Positions 27,849 through 36,858 of a DNA stretch of 64,000 bases are shown here, piece after piece (positions within the stretch are counted from its first letter, which is position 1; each line of letters starts with the position of its first letter). The stretch is from positions 124,001-188,000 of the forward strand of contig NZ_JACWUO010000004.1 of assembly GCF_020857975.1 (NCBI RefSeq). Direction: 5' to 3'. The notes beneath the pieces were generated by a model. The model worked only from the letters and a program-made list of their open reading frames with translations, did not search any database and had not been told where the DNA came from. The translations under genes were made by a program, and so were the position numbers. The DNA is from Stenotrophomonas rhizophila. Lineage in GTDB: Bacteria; Pseudomonadota; Gammaproteobacteria; Xanthomonadales; Xanthomonadaceae.

Positions 27849-27869
27849 ATGCGTCACTACGTGACGCAT
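27849..27869. promoter_or_regulatory. 21-bp dyad between the STAND gene and the kinase-like gene
   Basis: Arms ATGCGTCAC (27849-27857) and GTGACGCAT (27861-27869) are perfectly complementary around TAC. It is AT-flanked on the left (gatattttaac) and not followed by a T-run, so it resembles an operator or promoter site for the 27934 gene more than a terminator. Confidence 0.5.
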
Positions 27870-27933
27870 TGCGCTGTGTTGGCGCAGTGGACTCTGCGAT
27901 AGTGACGCTCTGTTCGCGCGCCATGGCGGAGTG

Positions 27934-28968
27934 ATGCTGCATCCACAGGAATTGTCTTCTGCGCAGATCGGCGCGGTGCTTGCGCATGGCTGGGGCGTGC
28001 AGGCGACGGCGGTGGTGCAGCGGCCGGCCGGGGCCGATGCCGGTGCGACGGTCTACCAGGTGGCCGCGCAGGATGGCCGGCGCTGGTGGCTGAAGTGCCG
28101 GCGCTATGCGGTGCACGACACGGTGTGGAAGGTGCTGCAGTATCTGCGCCAGCACGTCGAGCTGGAGGAAGTGGTGGCGCCGCAGCCGGCGCTGGACGGC
28201 ACCCCGGCGCTGCGCCATGCCGGGATGCAATGGACGCTGTTTGCCTATATCGAAGGCCAGTCCGGGTTCGAGGCGGCGTTGTCGCAGGCGCAGTGGCAGC
28301 GGCTGGGGCAGGTGCTGCGCCAGGTGCATGAGGTGCGCCTGCCGGCCGAGCTTGCCGCCGGGCTGGCCCAGCCCGGGTTCGATGACGACACCGCAGTGGA
28401 ACGGGTGGGGGCCTGGCTGCGCCGGGGCGATGCGCATTGGCCGTTGCCCGATGCACTGGCCGAGCAGTATCTGCGCGGCTGGCGCCAGCACCGCCTGCGC
28501 ATCACCGAGGTCTGGCAACGTTGCGTGGCGCTGCGTGAGCGGCTGGCGCGGCAGCCGTTCACGCGGGTGTTGTGCCATGGCGACCTGCACGCGGGCAATC
28601 TGCTGCTGCGCGCCGACGCGGGGCTGTGCCTGATCGATTGGGACGACATGGTGCTGGCGCCGCGCGAGCGCGACCTGATGCTGGTCGGCGCCGGCGTCGG
28701 CGGGCGCTGGGGCCGCGAAGATCCGCCGGGTTTCCGCCAGGGCTATGGTGCGGTGACGGTGGACCGGGCACGGCTGGCCTACTACCGGCATTGGCGGATC
28801 CTGCATGACATCCAGGAGTTCCATGACCTGATGCTGGAGCCGGGCGCGGCCGCACGACCACCGACCCAGCGCCGGCAGGCACTGCGGTACATGGACGAAC
28901 AGTTCGCGCCGGGCAACGTGGTCGACAGCGCGGCGCGCAGTTGGGTGGCGGCGACGGTTCCTGCCTGA
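27934..28968 (+). CDS. Aminoglycoside-phosphotransferase-fold kinase
   Basis: 344 residues with the APH/choline-kinase fold. The N-lobe lysine may lie in WWLKCRRYA; the catalytic loop is LCHGDLHAGNLLL (HGDxHxxN) and the metal-binding site is LIDWDD. The protein is longer at the C-terminus than resistance APHs and resembles house-keeping kinases of this fold. Substrate unknown; antibiotic resistance should not be assumed. An ATG is chosen; GTG one codon earlier is equally possible. It converges on the ornithine cyclodeaminase gene with only 9 nt between the stops. Confidence 0.8.
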   Translation: MLHPQELSSAQIGAVLAHGWGVQATAVVQRPAGADAGATVYQVAAQDGRRWWLKCRRYAVHDTVWKVLQYLRQHVELEEVVAPQPALDGTPALRHAGMQWTLFAYIEGQSGFEAALSQAQWQRLGQVLRQVHEVRLPAELAAGLAQPGFDDDTAVERVGAWLRRGDAHWPLPDALAEQYLRGWRQHRLRITEVWQRCVALRERLARQPFTRVLCHGDLHAGNLLLRADAGLCLIDWDDMVLAPRERDLMLVGAGVGGRWGREDPPGFRQGYGAVTVDRARLAYYRHWRILHDIQEFHDLMLEPGAAARPPTQRRQALRYMDEQFAPGNVVDSAARSWVAATVPA

Positions 28969-28977
28969 TGCGGCCGC

Positions 28978-29937
28978 TCAGGCGTCGCCCGGATCGCGCC
29001 CGGGCAGGTTGTTCCATATCGTCAAGGCGATCTGCAGGTCCTGGATGCCCAGGCCGGTGAGATCGACCAGGACCGATTGAGCGTTGGGAATGGCCGTGGC
29101 CTCGGCCAGGTACTGCCCGAATGCGGTCACCTGCGAACGCTTGATGTGGCCCAGCGCGAATGCGCTGGCCAGTTCACCGTGGTCCAGGCACTGATCGATG
29201 CTGTCGGCGATCAGGATGTCCATCGCGGCGGTGAGTGTGGTCGTGAGCTCCTGTTTGCCTGGGCTGTCGGCACCGACTGCGACGATGCGCACGCGGCGCT
29301 CGAACATGCCGGCCTGCAGCAGTGGCGTCGAGGTTGGCGTGGTAGTGATGAGTACATCACTGGCCCGTGCCAGGTCGTCCAGGCTGGGTAGCGCGCGTGC
29401 ACGGATGCCCTCGGCGCACAGTTCGGCCGCCAGCTGCTGCGCCTGCGGGTAGCGTCGGCCCCAGATCAGCAGTGTGGAAAACCCGCCGCGGTGTGCTGCC
29501 AGGCGTGCCTGCAGTGCGCCCTGCACTCCGGTACCGACGATCCCTAGGGTGTCGCCTTCGGTCGGCCGCAGCAGTTCGGCGGCGAGGGCACCGGCCATGG
29601 CGGTGCGCATATCGGTGAGCCAGCCCGCATCGCGCAGCAGGCAGCGCGGCACGCCGGTGTTGGCGTCCAGCAGCACCATCATGCCGTTGCTGGTTGGCCG
29701 ACCCTGTGCCGCATTGTGCGGAAAGCCGGTTGCAACCTTGACCACGAAGCAGTCCTGGCCATGCATCGAAGCGGTTTTGACATGGCAGTCGCCGGATACT
29801 GCCGGAAGTGCCAGATGCGACACCGCGCCGAGGCTGACCCGGCCCTGGAAATGCGCGATGAAGCCTTGGCGCACCGCCTCGAAGGCCGCGTCCAGGTCAA
29901 GCGCGGCGCGGATGTCGGGCAGATCCACGACCTTCAT
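28978..29937 (-). CDS. Ornithine cyclodeaminase / mu-crystallin family protein
   Basis: 319 residues. The Rossmann NAD(P)-binding loop GIVGTGVQGALQARL (about 122-136) and RDAGWLTDMRTAMAGALAAE define the family, which includes ornithine cyclodeaminase, alanine dehydrogenase (archaeal) and pyrroline/ketimine reductases. SDCHVKTA-type substrate lysine is present (GDCHVKTAS). The exact reaction cannot be told from sequence. The start MKVVDLP is chosen because the upstream extension is Pro/Ala rich and unconserved-looking. Confidence 0.8.
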   Translation of the reverse strand: MKVVDLPDIRAALDLDAAFEAVRQGFIAHFQGRVSLGAVSHLALPAVSGDCHVKTASMHGQDCFVVKVATGFPHNAAQGRPTSNGMMVLLDANTGVPRCLLRDAGWLTDMRTAMAGALAAELLRPTEGDTLGIVGTGVQGALQARLAAHRGGFSTLLIWGRRYPQAQQLAAELCAEGIRARALPSLDDLARASDVLITTTPTSTPLLQAGMFERRVRIVAVGADSPGKQELTTTLTAAMDILIADSIDQCLDHGELASAFALGHIKRSQVTAFGQYLAEATAIPNAQSVLVDLTGLGIQDLQIALTIWNNLPGRDPGDA

Positions 29938-30152
29938 GCGGTACCCGCCAGGAGCGTGGCCGGGCTGCGTCGGAAATGCGGATGCGGAGCGTGCTGGCGC
30001 ATGCGGGGTGGTCGCTGGCAAGGGGTAGGCAGTGTAGGCGATGCACTCGGGACGGTGCCCGCGTTGCGGGGCGAACGGTACCTGCAGCGCGACCTGAGCG
30101 TGGTTGGCGGCGACGGACCGGTGTCGGCGATGGCCACCGCTGCGCGCTGCGC

Positions 30153-31460
30153 TCAGCGGATGGCGGTGCGCAGGCTGCGGCTGATCTGCTCACGCCAGAC
30201 CGGCGCGACGCCAGCGGCATCGGCAACGTGCGGCCACTGCCGCACGCTGTGGCGGACCTGTTCGACGATCTCGCGGGCGCGGCTGGCATTGATCGAGGCG
30301 GTTGCCGCGCAGGCGGCCAGATCGGCCAGGCCGATATCCTCGCGCTTGCCATTGATCGACATCTGGTGGCGTGCGGTCCAGTCGCCGTCGGGGTTGTAGG
30401 CCCAGGTGATGTCGAATGCCGGCGACAGCGACCATTGCCCGCGGCGGTCCATCAGGTAGGCGATGTTCTTCACGTGGTCGTCCTGGTTGCGTGCGATCAC
30501 GTTGAACACCATGCGCCGGTACTGTTCTTCCAGCTGCGCCATCGGCAGCTGCAGCTGCCGCATGACCAGCAGCGCCTGCTCGTAGGCGTATGCGGTGGGG
30601 TCGTTGAAGTCGTAGTGGGCGATCGCCGCCAGCGACTGCATGTGCAGCTTGCCGCCATCGTCGCTGCGGTCGAAGCGGCGGGTCATGAAGTGGCGGCGGC
30701 CGCCTTCCTCGAGCAGCCGGCAGTCGGCGATGGCGATGCCGGCAGCGCGCGCCATGCGGAAGTAGGCGTATTCGACCACGCCATAGCCCATGGGGTCGGC
30801 CAGTTCCTTGTCCCGATTGTTGCGCACGCCATCGAACTTGAGCAGCCAGTAGCTGAAGCCCGGCGCGGCGGTGGCCTGGCCCGAGCGCACTTCGCCGCTG
30901 GCCTGGTTCCAGGCGATCACCGCCTTGGCGCGCGCGCCACCGGCCGAGGTGCCCACGCGCAGGATGTCGCGCAGCGCATCGGCGCGGGCTTCATCGCCGA
31001 AGGAACTGCGCAGGTCGTGGCGGTGGCTGAGCACTTCGCTGGCCAGCGCGACCAGCGCATCGATCTGGATGCTGTGGGCGGTACGCACGCGTGGCCCGTG
31101 CACCGGTGCGAACTCCAGCGCGCCCATGCCGCGGGTGCCGGTGTAGCACAGCCGCTCGACCGCGTTGAAGCTGTCCGGGGTACGGCCCTGGGTGGCCAGC
31201 CAGGCGTTGATCAGGGTGTTGCCGTACTTGTCCGGCAGTGCATCGGCCAGCAGGCCGGGCAGGCCGTGGAAGCTGGCCTGGGGGAGCGAGGGGAAGCTGT
31301 AGCTGCGCCCGGCGGCCAGCGGCATCATCAACGGCGCCACTTCGATGCCGGAGCGGGCGAACTGCGGGTCGTAGGCGAACTGCGCCACACGCTCGCCGTC
31401 GGCCAGGCTGACCGCGCCGATACGGCTGCCCCACAGGCGCACCTCGGCGGTGGTGCTCAT
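30153..31460 (-). CDS. hipA: HipA-family serine/threonine kinase toxin
   Basis: 435 residues, usual HipA length. N-terminal HipA domain (about 1-110), then the kinase core: VGTSAGGARAKAVI (flexible P-loop), catalytic-loop NQDDHVKNIAYL and metal-binding SPAFDITWAYN. In E. coli HipA phosphorylates glutamyl-tRNA synthetase and induces persistence. Its start overlaps the stop of the HipB-like gene by 4 nt (ATGA), the standard hipBA arrangement. All catalytic residues appear intact, so an active toxin is expected. Confidence 0.9.
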   Translation of the reverse strand: MSTTAEVRLWGSRIGAVSLADGERVAQFAYDPQFARSGIEVAPLMMPLAAGRSYSFPSLPQASFHGLPGLLADALPDKYGNTLINAWLATQGRTPDSFNAVERLCYTGTRGMGALEFAPVHGPRVRTAHSIQIDALVALASEVLSHRHDLRSSFGDEARADALRDILRVGTSAGGARAKAVIAWNQASGEVRSGQATAAPGFSYWLLKFDGVRNNRDKELADPMGYGVVEYAYFRMARAAGIAIADCRLLEEGGRRHFMTRRFDRSDDGGKLHMQSLAAIAHYDFNDPTAYAYEQALLVMRQLQLPMAQLEEQYRRMVFNVIARNQDDHVKNIAYLMDRRGQWSLSPAFDITWAYNPDGDWTARHQMSINGKREDIGLADLAACAATASINASRAREIVEQVRHSVRQWPHVADAAGVAPVWREQISRSLRTAIR

Positions 31461-31804
31461 TTTTCATCGCCCCAGACCCAGGCCGGGGCAGGCGGTTCGG
31501 CCACGCCGGGCCGCGCGCGGCGGCGCGGCTGGCCGCGGCGTTGCAGCAGGTCCAGCGGATTGTCGGCCTGTTTGGGCAGCAGCATGTCCAGTGCTTCCAG
31601 TTGGTCCAGTGCGCGCAGGCAGCGGATCAGGTTGGTCAGCTGTGCCGGGCTGCCATCTTCCAGCCGTTGCACGGTGCGCTTGGAAACACCGGCGGCGTGG
31701 GCCAGCTGCTCCTGGGTAATGCCGCGCGACAGGCGCAGGGTGGCCAGGCGTTGGCCCAGTTCCAGCAGTACGGCCTGGTCGGTACTCAGGTGTGTGATGT
31801 TCAT
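31457..31804 (-). CDS. hipB: HipB-like antitoxin, XRE family
   Basis: 115 residues. HTH at about 14-70 (LGQRLATLRLSRGITQEQLA, GVSKRTVQRLEDG) and a Pro/Arg-rich C-terminal tail of about 35 residues ending WVWGDEK. A C-terminal Trp in the flexible tail is a known feature of HipB, where it takes part in degradation and binding. First gene of the pair; several TAAAGCG-type repeats upstream are likely operators. Confidence 0.88.
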   Translation of the reverse strand: MNITHLSTDQAVLLELGQRLATLRLSRGITQEQLAHAAGVSKRTVQRLEDGSPAQLTNLIRCLRALDQLEALDMLLPKQADNPLDLLQRRGQPRRRARPGVAEPPAPAWVWGDEK

Positions 31805-31933
31805 AAAGCGACCCTCCTGGCGTCTTATATCCCACCAGCGGGTTAAGAAGTCAAGTTTGGCGCTTTATGTCGACAAGTTTATGATCTTATAAAGCGTCAT
31901 ATATGTCGCATTAATGGCGTTTTACGGCATAAA
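31804..31933. promoter_or_regulatory. hipBA promoter with TAAAGCG operator repeats
   Basis: AT-rich island upstream of hipB. TAAAGCG occurs at 31804-31810 (over the start codon) and 31890-31896, and inverted CGCTTTA at 31861-31867. Related TTTTACG/GGCGTTTTA sequence lies at about 31917-31927. Repeated, partly inverted sites fit cooperative HipB binding and autorepression as in E. coli. Confidence 0.55.
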
Positions 31934-31950
31934 TGGCCATTTTTGTCGTC

Positions 31951-32877
31951 TTATTCGCCCGGCTTTGCGCCGGCGGATGCGGCCTCGGAGGCCGCGCGCC
32001 GCGACAGCACCGCTTCGCGGTGGGCGATATAGGCGTTGGCGCCGAGGATGATGCTGGCACCGATCACCGTCCAGCGGTCCAGGGTTTCGCCAAACAGCAG
32101 CCAGCCCAGCACGGCCACCAGGGGCAGCTGCATGAAGCTGATCGGGGTCAGCGCGGACACTTCGCCCAGCCGCAGCGCGCGGGTCCACAGCAGCTGGCCG
32201 ACGGTGCCGAACAGGCCGGTCGCCGCCAGCCACAACCAGGCCATGCCGGTCGGCCAGATCCAGACGAACACGGCCGGCAGCAGCGACAGCGGTACCCAGA
32301 ACACGTAGGTGTAGAGCACCACGGCATCGGCGCTGTCGACCCGGGTGAGCTGCTTGATCTGGATCGCCACCAGCGAACTGAGCACCGCGGCCAGCACCGC
32401 CATCAGGGTGCCGGGCGTGAAGCTGGTCGAGCCTGGCCGCACGATGATCAGTACGCCGATGAAACCGATGATCACCGCCGCCCAGCGCCGCGCGCGCACG
32501 GTTTCGCCCAGCCACAGCACCGCGGCGATGGTGACGAACAGCGGGGTGGAATAGGACAGCGAAATCGCCTGCGACATCGGCAGGTGGCCGATCGCCCAGA
32601 ACGCGCACAGCATCGAGGCCAGCCCGATCGCGCTGCGGATGAAGTAGCGTGGCAACTGCCGGGTTTTCAGCGAGGCGCGGCCGGGGCGCAGCAGCATCGG
32701 CAGCAGCACCAGCAGCCCGAACACGTTGCGGAAGAACGCCACTTCCTGGGTTGGCACCGAGGCGGTGGCATAGCGGATCGACACCGCCATCAGCCCGAAC
32801 GCCAGGGTGCTGCCGAGCATCAGCAATGCCGCGCGCATCGGCATCGGCGTGGGCAGTGCCAGGGCCGGGCTCACCAC
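31951..32877 (-). CDS. EamA/DMT-family transporter
   Basis: 308 residues, ten transmembrane helices in two EamA repeats (about 15-140 and 165-290). Typical blocks are [35 protein letters not shown] and [16 protein letters not shown]. Drug/metabolite exporter of unknown substrate. GTG start overlaps the murB stop by 7 nt; in-frame ATGs 11 and 13 codons later are alternatives. Last gene of the methyltransferase-pyrD-murB-transporter run. Confidence 0.85.
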   Translation of the reverse strand: MVSPALALPTPMPMRAALLMLGSTLAFGLMAVSIRYATASVPTQEVAFFRNVFGLLVLLPMLLRPGRASLKTRQLPRYFIRSAIGLASMLCAFWAIGHLPMSQAISLSYSTPLFVTIAAVLWLGETVRARRWAAVIIGFIGVLIIVRPGSTSFTPGTLMAVLAAVLSSLVAIQIKQLTRVDSADAVVLYTYVFWVPLSLLPAVFVWIWPTGMAWLWLAATGLFGTVGQLLWTRALRLGEVSALTPISFMQLPLVAVLGWLLFGETLDRWTVIGASIILGANAYIAHREAVLSRRAASEAASAGAKPGE

Positions 32878-33920
32878 TGGGCGCCGATCAGGCGCGGCTC
32901 CGGTTCGATCGGCACGCCGAACTTCTCCAGCACCGAGGCCGAGATCTGCCGGGCCAGCGCCAGCAGCTGTTGGCCGCTGGCGGTGCCATGGTTGACCAGT
33001 ACCAGCGCATGCTCGGCCGATACCCCGGCATCGCCGTCGCGGTAGCCCTTCCAGCCGCAGGCCTGGATCATCCAGGCGGCCGACAGCTTGCGCCGGCTGT
33101 CCTGGTCGGCCGGGTAGACCGGCAGTTCGGGGAAGTGCTGCAGCAGCACCTCGACCTGCTCCAGCGGCAGCACCGGGTTCTTGAAGAAGCTGCCGGCATT
33201 GCCGAGCACGTCCGGGTCGGGCAGCTTGCGCCGACGGATGTTGATCACCGCGTTGGCGACATCGGCGGCGACCGGCAGTTCCACGCCCATCGCCTGCATT
33301 TCCTCGCTGATGCCGGCATAGCCCAGGCGCAGGTCATGCAGCAGCGGCAGGCGCAGCTCGATGGCGCTGATCAGGTAGCGGTCGGTCTCGCGCTTGAACA
33401 CGCTGTCGCGGTAGCCGAACTGGCAGGCCTCGCTGTCCAGCCGCACCCACTGGCCGCTGTGGCGGTCCCAGGCTTCCACGGCCTGGATGAATTCCTCCAC
33501 CTGCACACCATAGGCGCCGATGTTCTGGATCGGCGCGGCACCGGCGGTGCCGGGAATCAGCGCCAGGTTCTCCAGCCCGGACAGCCCGTTCTGCAACGAC
33601 CACATCACCAGGCCATGCCAGTTCACCCCGGCCCCGGCGCGGACCACGGTGTGGTCGGCGCGGTGTTCCAGGATCTGGATGTCGGCGTTGGCGAATACCA
33701 GCACGGTGCCGTCCACGTGGCCGGCCAGCAGTACGTTGCTGCCGCTGCCCAGTACCAGCAGCGGCTGGCCGGCCACCTGCGGCAGTGCCAGCACCTCCGG
33801 CAGCAGCGCCGGGTCGTGCAGCTCCAGCAGCTGGTCGGCGCTGGCGTCGACGTGGAAGGTGTTGAGCGCCTGCAGCGAGGCGTTTTCGGTCAGGGTCCAG
33901 GCGGGCATTGCATTACTCAT
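32871..33920 (-). CDS. murB: UDP-N-acetylenolpyruvoylglucosamine reductase
   Basis: 349 residues, type I MurB length. FAD-binding blocks [12 protein letters not shown] and [14 protein letters not shown], and the [11 protein letters not shown] block carrying the catalytic serine are present. It reduces the enolpyruvyl group of UDP-GlcNAc-enolpyruvate to make UDP-MurNAc, with NADPH, in the cytoplasm. The start overlaps the pyrD stop by 4 nt. Co-location with pyrD is chance housekeeping linkage rather than a shared pathway. Confidence 0.95.
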   Translation of the reverse strand: MSNAMPAWTLTENASLQALNTFHVDASADQLLELHDPALLPEVLALPQVAGQPLLVLGSGSNVLLAGHVDGTVLVFANADIQILEHRADHTVVRAGAGVNWHGLVMWSLQNGLSGLENLALIPGTAGAAPIQNIGAYGVQVEEFIQAVEAWDRHSGQWVRLDSEACQFGYRDSVFKRETDRYLISAIELRLPLLHDLRLGYAGISEEMQAMGVELPVAADVANAVINIRRRKLPDPDVLGNAGSFFKNPVLPLEQVEVLLQHFPELPVYPADQDSRRKLSAAWMIQACGWKGYRDGDAGVSAEHALVLVNHGTASGQQLLALARQISASVLEKFGVPIEPEPRLIGAQW

Positions 33921-34972
33921 AGGGGGGCGACCGCACCGCGGCTGGGGGCTTCGCGGCGGCGGCGGATCGCCTCCACGCAGTCCTGCACCAGTGCCGGGCC
34001 GCGGAAAATCAGGCCGCTGTAGCATTGCACCAGCGCCGCGCCGGCGGACATCTTGGCCACCGCATCGGCACCGGACTGGATGCCGCCGACGCCGATCAGC
34101 GGCATCGACTCGGGCAGGCGCGCGCGCAGCCGGCGCAGCACCAGCGTGGACTGGCCCAGCAGCGGCGCGCCGGACAGGCCGCCGGCCTGGTCGGCCTGGC
34201 GGTCGCCGGCCACGGCACTGCGGTCGATGGTGGTGTTGGTGGCGATCACCCCGTCCACCTGCAGTTCGCTGAGCACGCGCGCGGCCGCGTCGATGTCGCG
34301 GTCGCTCAGGTCCGGGGCGACCTTGACCAGCATCGGCACCCGTTTGCCATGCTGCGCGGCCAGGCTTTCCTGGCTGTCGCGCAGCTGCGAGACCAGCTGG
34401 CGCAGCGCGTTTTCTTCCTGCAGCTCACGCAGGCCGGCGGTATTGGGCGAGGAGATGTTGACGGTGATGTAGTCGGCCAGCGGGTACACCTTCTGCAGGC
34501 AGTGCTGGTAATCGTCGAACGCCCGCTCGTTGGGCGTGTCCTTGTTCTTGCCGATGTTGATGCCGAGCAGGCCGGTGCGGCGCTTGGCGCGCTCGACGTT
34601 GCGCACCAGCGCATCCACGCCCAGGTTGTTGAAGCCCATGCGGTTGATGATGGCCTGGTGGGCCGGCAGCCGGAACAGCCGCGGCTTCGGGTTGCCTTCC
34701 TGCGGGCGCGGGGTGATGGTGCCGATCTCGACGAAGCCGAAACCCAGCGCCAGCAGCGCATCGATGTGCTCGCCGTTCTTGTCCAGGCCGGCGGCCAGGC
34801 CGACCGGGTTGGGGAAGCTCAGGCCGAAGGCGTTGGTCGGCAACGGCGCGATGCGGCCGGCCAGCAACGGCGTGGTGCCGGTGCGCCAGGCCAGCTCCAG
34901 GGCGTTGAGGCCAAGGCCGTGGGCGCGCTCGGCATCGAGGGCGAACAGGAAGGGACGGGCAAGCGAGTACAT
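33917..34972 (-). CDS. pyrD: Dihydroorotate dehydrogenase (quinone), class 2
   Basis: 351 residues. Class 2 features: an N-terminal membrane-associating helix ([20 protein letters not shown]) and the FMN-site blocks [34 protein letters not shown] (catalytic Ser region) and [16 protein letters not shown]. Oxidises dihydroorotate to orotate and passes electrons to the quinone pool. The ATG is chosen over a TTG three codons upstream. It begins 9 nt after the methyltransferase stop. Confidence 0.95.
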   Translation of the reverse strand: MYSLARPFLFALDAERAHGLGLNALELAWRTGTTPLLAGRIAPLPTNAFGLSFPNPVGLAAGLDKNGEHIDALLALGFGFVEIGTITPRPQEGNPKPRLFRLPAHQAIINRMGFNNLGVDALVRNVERAKRRTGLLGINIGKNKDTPNERAFDDYQHCLQKVYPLADYITVNISSPNTAGLRELQEENALRQLVSQLRDSQESLAAQHGKRVPMLVKVAPDLSDRDIDAAARVLSELQVDGVIATNTTIDRSAVAGDRQADQAGGLSGAPLLGQSTLVLRRLRARLPESMPLIGVGGIQSGADAVAKMSAGAALVQCYSGLIFRGPALVQDCVEAIRRRREAPSRGAVAPL

Positions 34973-34981
34973 GGCGTTCAA

Positions 34982-35752
34982 TCAGTCCAGCGTGCCGATG
35001 AAGGCACGGGTGTGGTATTGGAAGGCAACCTGGCCATCCACCGCGTGGGCGTCGAACAGCTGCTGCAGCGCCTCCAGCATCGGTGCATGGCGCCGGTGCC
35101 CGGCCTGGGGGGCATACGAAGAAGACAACAGGCGGCCGCGCAGGCCATCCAGGTCCATGCGCTGCACGTTGGGGAAACTGGCCAGGCCGCGCAGGCCCGG
35201 GCCGAACCAGGCACGCATGGCGTCATCGTCCTGGTAGCGTTCGGCGACCTGGGTGTAGTCGGTGCCGAACTCCAGCAGCAGCTGTTCGTAGCCGACCAGG
35301 AACGGGGAGGCATCGAGCAGGCGCGAGTTCCAGAACACCAGCGCCATCCCGCCCGGGTGCAGGATGCGCGCCCATTCGCGGCGCACCGCGGCGGTGTCGA
35401 ACCAGTGGAAGGCCTGGGCCGCGGCGACCAGGCCAACGCTGTCCTGTGCCAGGGTGGTTGCCTCGGCGGTGCCGTCGACCAGTTTCAGGCGCAGGTAATC
35501 CGGGGCCAGCCATTGTTCGGCGGCATTGCGCATGGCCGCATTGGGTTCCACCGCGATCACCGGGTGGCCGCTGGCCAGGAACAGGCGGGTGGAGATGCCG
35601 GTCCCGGCGCCGATGTCGGCAACCAGGGTTTCGGTGGGGATGCCGATATCGTGATGCAGCCAGTGCAGCAGGGCCGGCGGATAATCCGGACGGTAGCGCA
35701 CGTAGTCGGCAACGCGGCTGCTGAAACGTTCGGTGGAATCCGATCGGCTCAT
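34982..35752 (-). CDS. Class I SAM-dependent methyltransferase
   Basis: 256 residues with motif I VADIGAGTGISTRLFLASG, the acidic motif II loop VIAVEPNAAMR, and AQAFHWFDTAAVRREWARIL, the pattern of the methyltransferase-11/YafE-like group (FHWFD). Substrate unknown. ATG with GAGG 6 nt upstream. First gene of a run continuing into pyrD and murB. Confidence 0.88.
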   Translation of the reverse strand: MSRSDSTERFSSRVADYVRYRPDYPPALLHWLHHDIGIPTETLVADIGAGTGISTRLFLASGHPVIAVEPNAAMRNAAEQWLAPDYLRLKLVDGTAEATTLAQDSVGLVAAAQAFHWFDTAAVRREWARILHPGGMALVFWNSRLLDASPFLVGYEQLLLEFGTDYTQVAERYQDDDAMRAWFGPGLRGLASFPNVQRMDLDGLRGRLLSSSYAPQAGHRRHAPMLEALQQLFDAHAVDGQVAFQYHTRAFIGTLD

Positions 35753-35765
35753 GGGAACCTCGCCA

Positions 35766-36050
35766 TTACGATTGGGTTGCGGCAAACCAGGCCAGTCCGC
35801 CGAAGAACAGGATCATCGCCAGTACCGCCAGCACGGTGCCGATCACCACCACGTAGCCCAGGATCAACCCGCCGATGGCCAGGCCATCGCCCTCGAAATA
35901 CTGGGGCTGGCGGCGGATTTCGGCGCGGGCCAGATGGCCGGTGACGATCGCCACCAGGCTGCCGACCAGCGGAAGGAAGGTCCAGCCGAGGATGCCCATG
36001 ATCAGGCTGATCACGGCCGTGGTACTGGTTTGGCGGGGTGGCTGGCTCAT
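35766..36050 (-). CDS. DUF4190-like small membrane protein
   Basis: 94 residues with two membrane segments (about 13-40 and 60-90) and the linking GHLARAEIRRQPQ stretch, which is diagnostic for the DUF4190 group. A strong ribosome site (GGAGG) precedes the ATG. Function unknown; 13 nt upstream of the methyltransferase gene, so probably co-transcribed. Confidence 0.8.
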   Translation of the reverse strand: MSQPPRQTSTTAVISLIMGILGWTFLPLVGSLVAIVTGHLARAEIRRQPQYFEGDGLAIGGLILGYVVVIGTVLAVLAMILFFGGLAWFAATQS

Positions 36051-36096
36051 CCGGGTCCTCCATGGCAGAGCGGCCATGATAGTGCCTGCGCCCCGA

Positions 36097-36858
36097 TTAG
36101 CCCATCAACACCTGGCCGCCATCCACGTTCAAGGTGTGCCCGGTAATCCAGCGTGCCAGCGGCGAACACAGGAACAGGGCGGCATCGGCGATCTCCTGCG
36201 GCTGGCCAAAACGGCCGAATGGAATCCTGGCCAGGGTGCCGTGGTACAGCGCCGGGTCCTGGGTGCGGCGACGCGCCCACAACCCGTCGTCGAACTCGAT
36301 CGAGCCCGGCGCGATCGCATTGACCCGGATCCGCTGCGGTGCCAGCGCCAATGCCTGTGAGGTGGTGTAGTGCATCAGTGCGGCCTTGGCCGCCGCGTAG
36401 GGCGCCGCGCCCGGTCGCGGTTGCAGCGCGGCGATCGAGGCCAGGTTGAGGATGCAGGCATCGCTGGACTGCCGCAGCCAGGGCAGGGCCAGCCGGGAGG
36501 CGCGCACCGCCGCCATCAGGTCGATGCCGAGGCTGGCTTCCCAGCCGGCCTCGCCATCGTCCATGCCGTAGCCGGTGGCGTTGTTGACCAACACATCAAT
36601 ACCTCCCAGCGCGCCGGCCGCATCACCGAGCCAGCGGCCGATATCGTCCAGCACCGCCAGGTCCGCCGAGGCGGTATGCACGTCCAGGCCGAGCGCCCGG
36701 GCATCGGCGCGCAGCGCGGCGAGCCCGGGCTCGCGTGCGCAGACCGAAACGCGGGCGCCCGCCGCAGCGAACGCCAGCGCCATCGCGCGGCCGATGCCCT
36801 TGCTGCCACCGGCCACCAGAACCCGGCGGCCGGTGAAATCCAGGCAGGGCCCGCTCAC
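36097..36858 (-). CDS. Short-chain dehydrogenase/reductase
   Basis: 253 residues, classical SDR. Cofactor loop [21 protein letters not shown] structural motif, catalytic Ser in NLASIAAL, and the YAAAKAAL Tyr-x-x-x-Lys pair are all seen. GTG start overlaps the stop of the upstream aldehyde dehydrogenase by 4 nt (GTGA), so it is expressed with it. Substrate unknown; a role in the same oxidation pathway as the aldehyde dehydrogenase is inferred. Confidence 0.88.
   Translation of the reverse strand: MSGPCLDFTGRRVLVAGGSKGIGRAMALAFAAAGARVSVCAREPGLAALRADARALGLDVHTASADLAVLDDIGRWLGDAAGALGGIDVLVNNATGYGMDDGEAGWEASLGIDLMAAVRASRLALPWLRQSSDACILNLASIAALQPRPGAAPYAAAKAALMHYTTSQALALAPQRIRVNAIAPGSIEFDDGLWARRRTQDPALYHGTLARIPFGRFGQPQEIADAALFLCSPLARWITGHTLNVDGGQVLMG

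Noticed and set aside
24865..28824. 1319-codon open frame on the minus strand across the HTH/STAND genes and the kinase
   Set aside because: It spans three plus-strand genes with clear motifs, is rich in His/Gln/Arg/Pro, and has no domain. Long antisense frames arise easily at about 70% GC.
27934..28968. Aminoglycoside resistance gene
   Set aside because: The catalytic motifs are those of the general APH/choline-kinase fold, and nothing in length or context indicates an antibiotic substrate.
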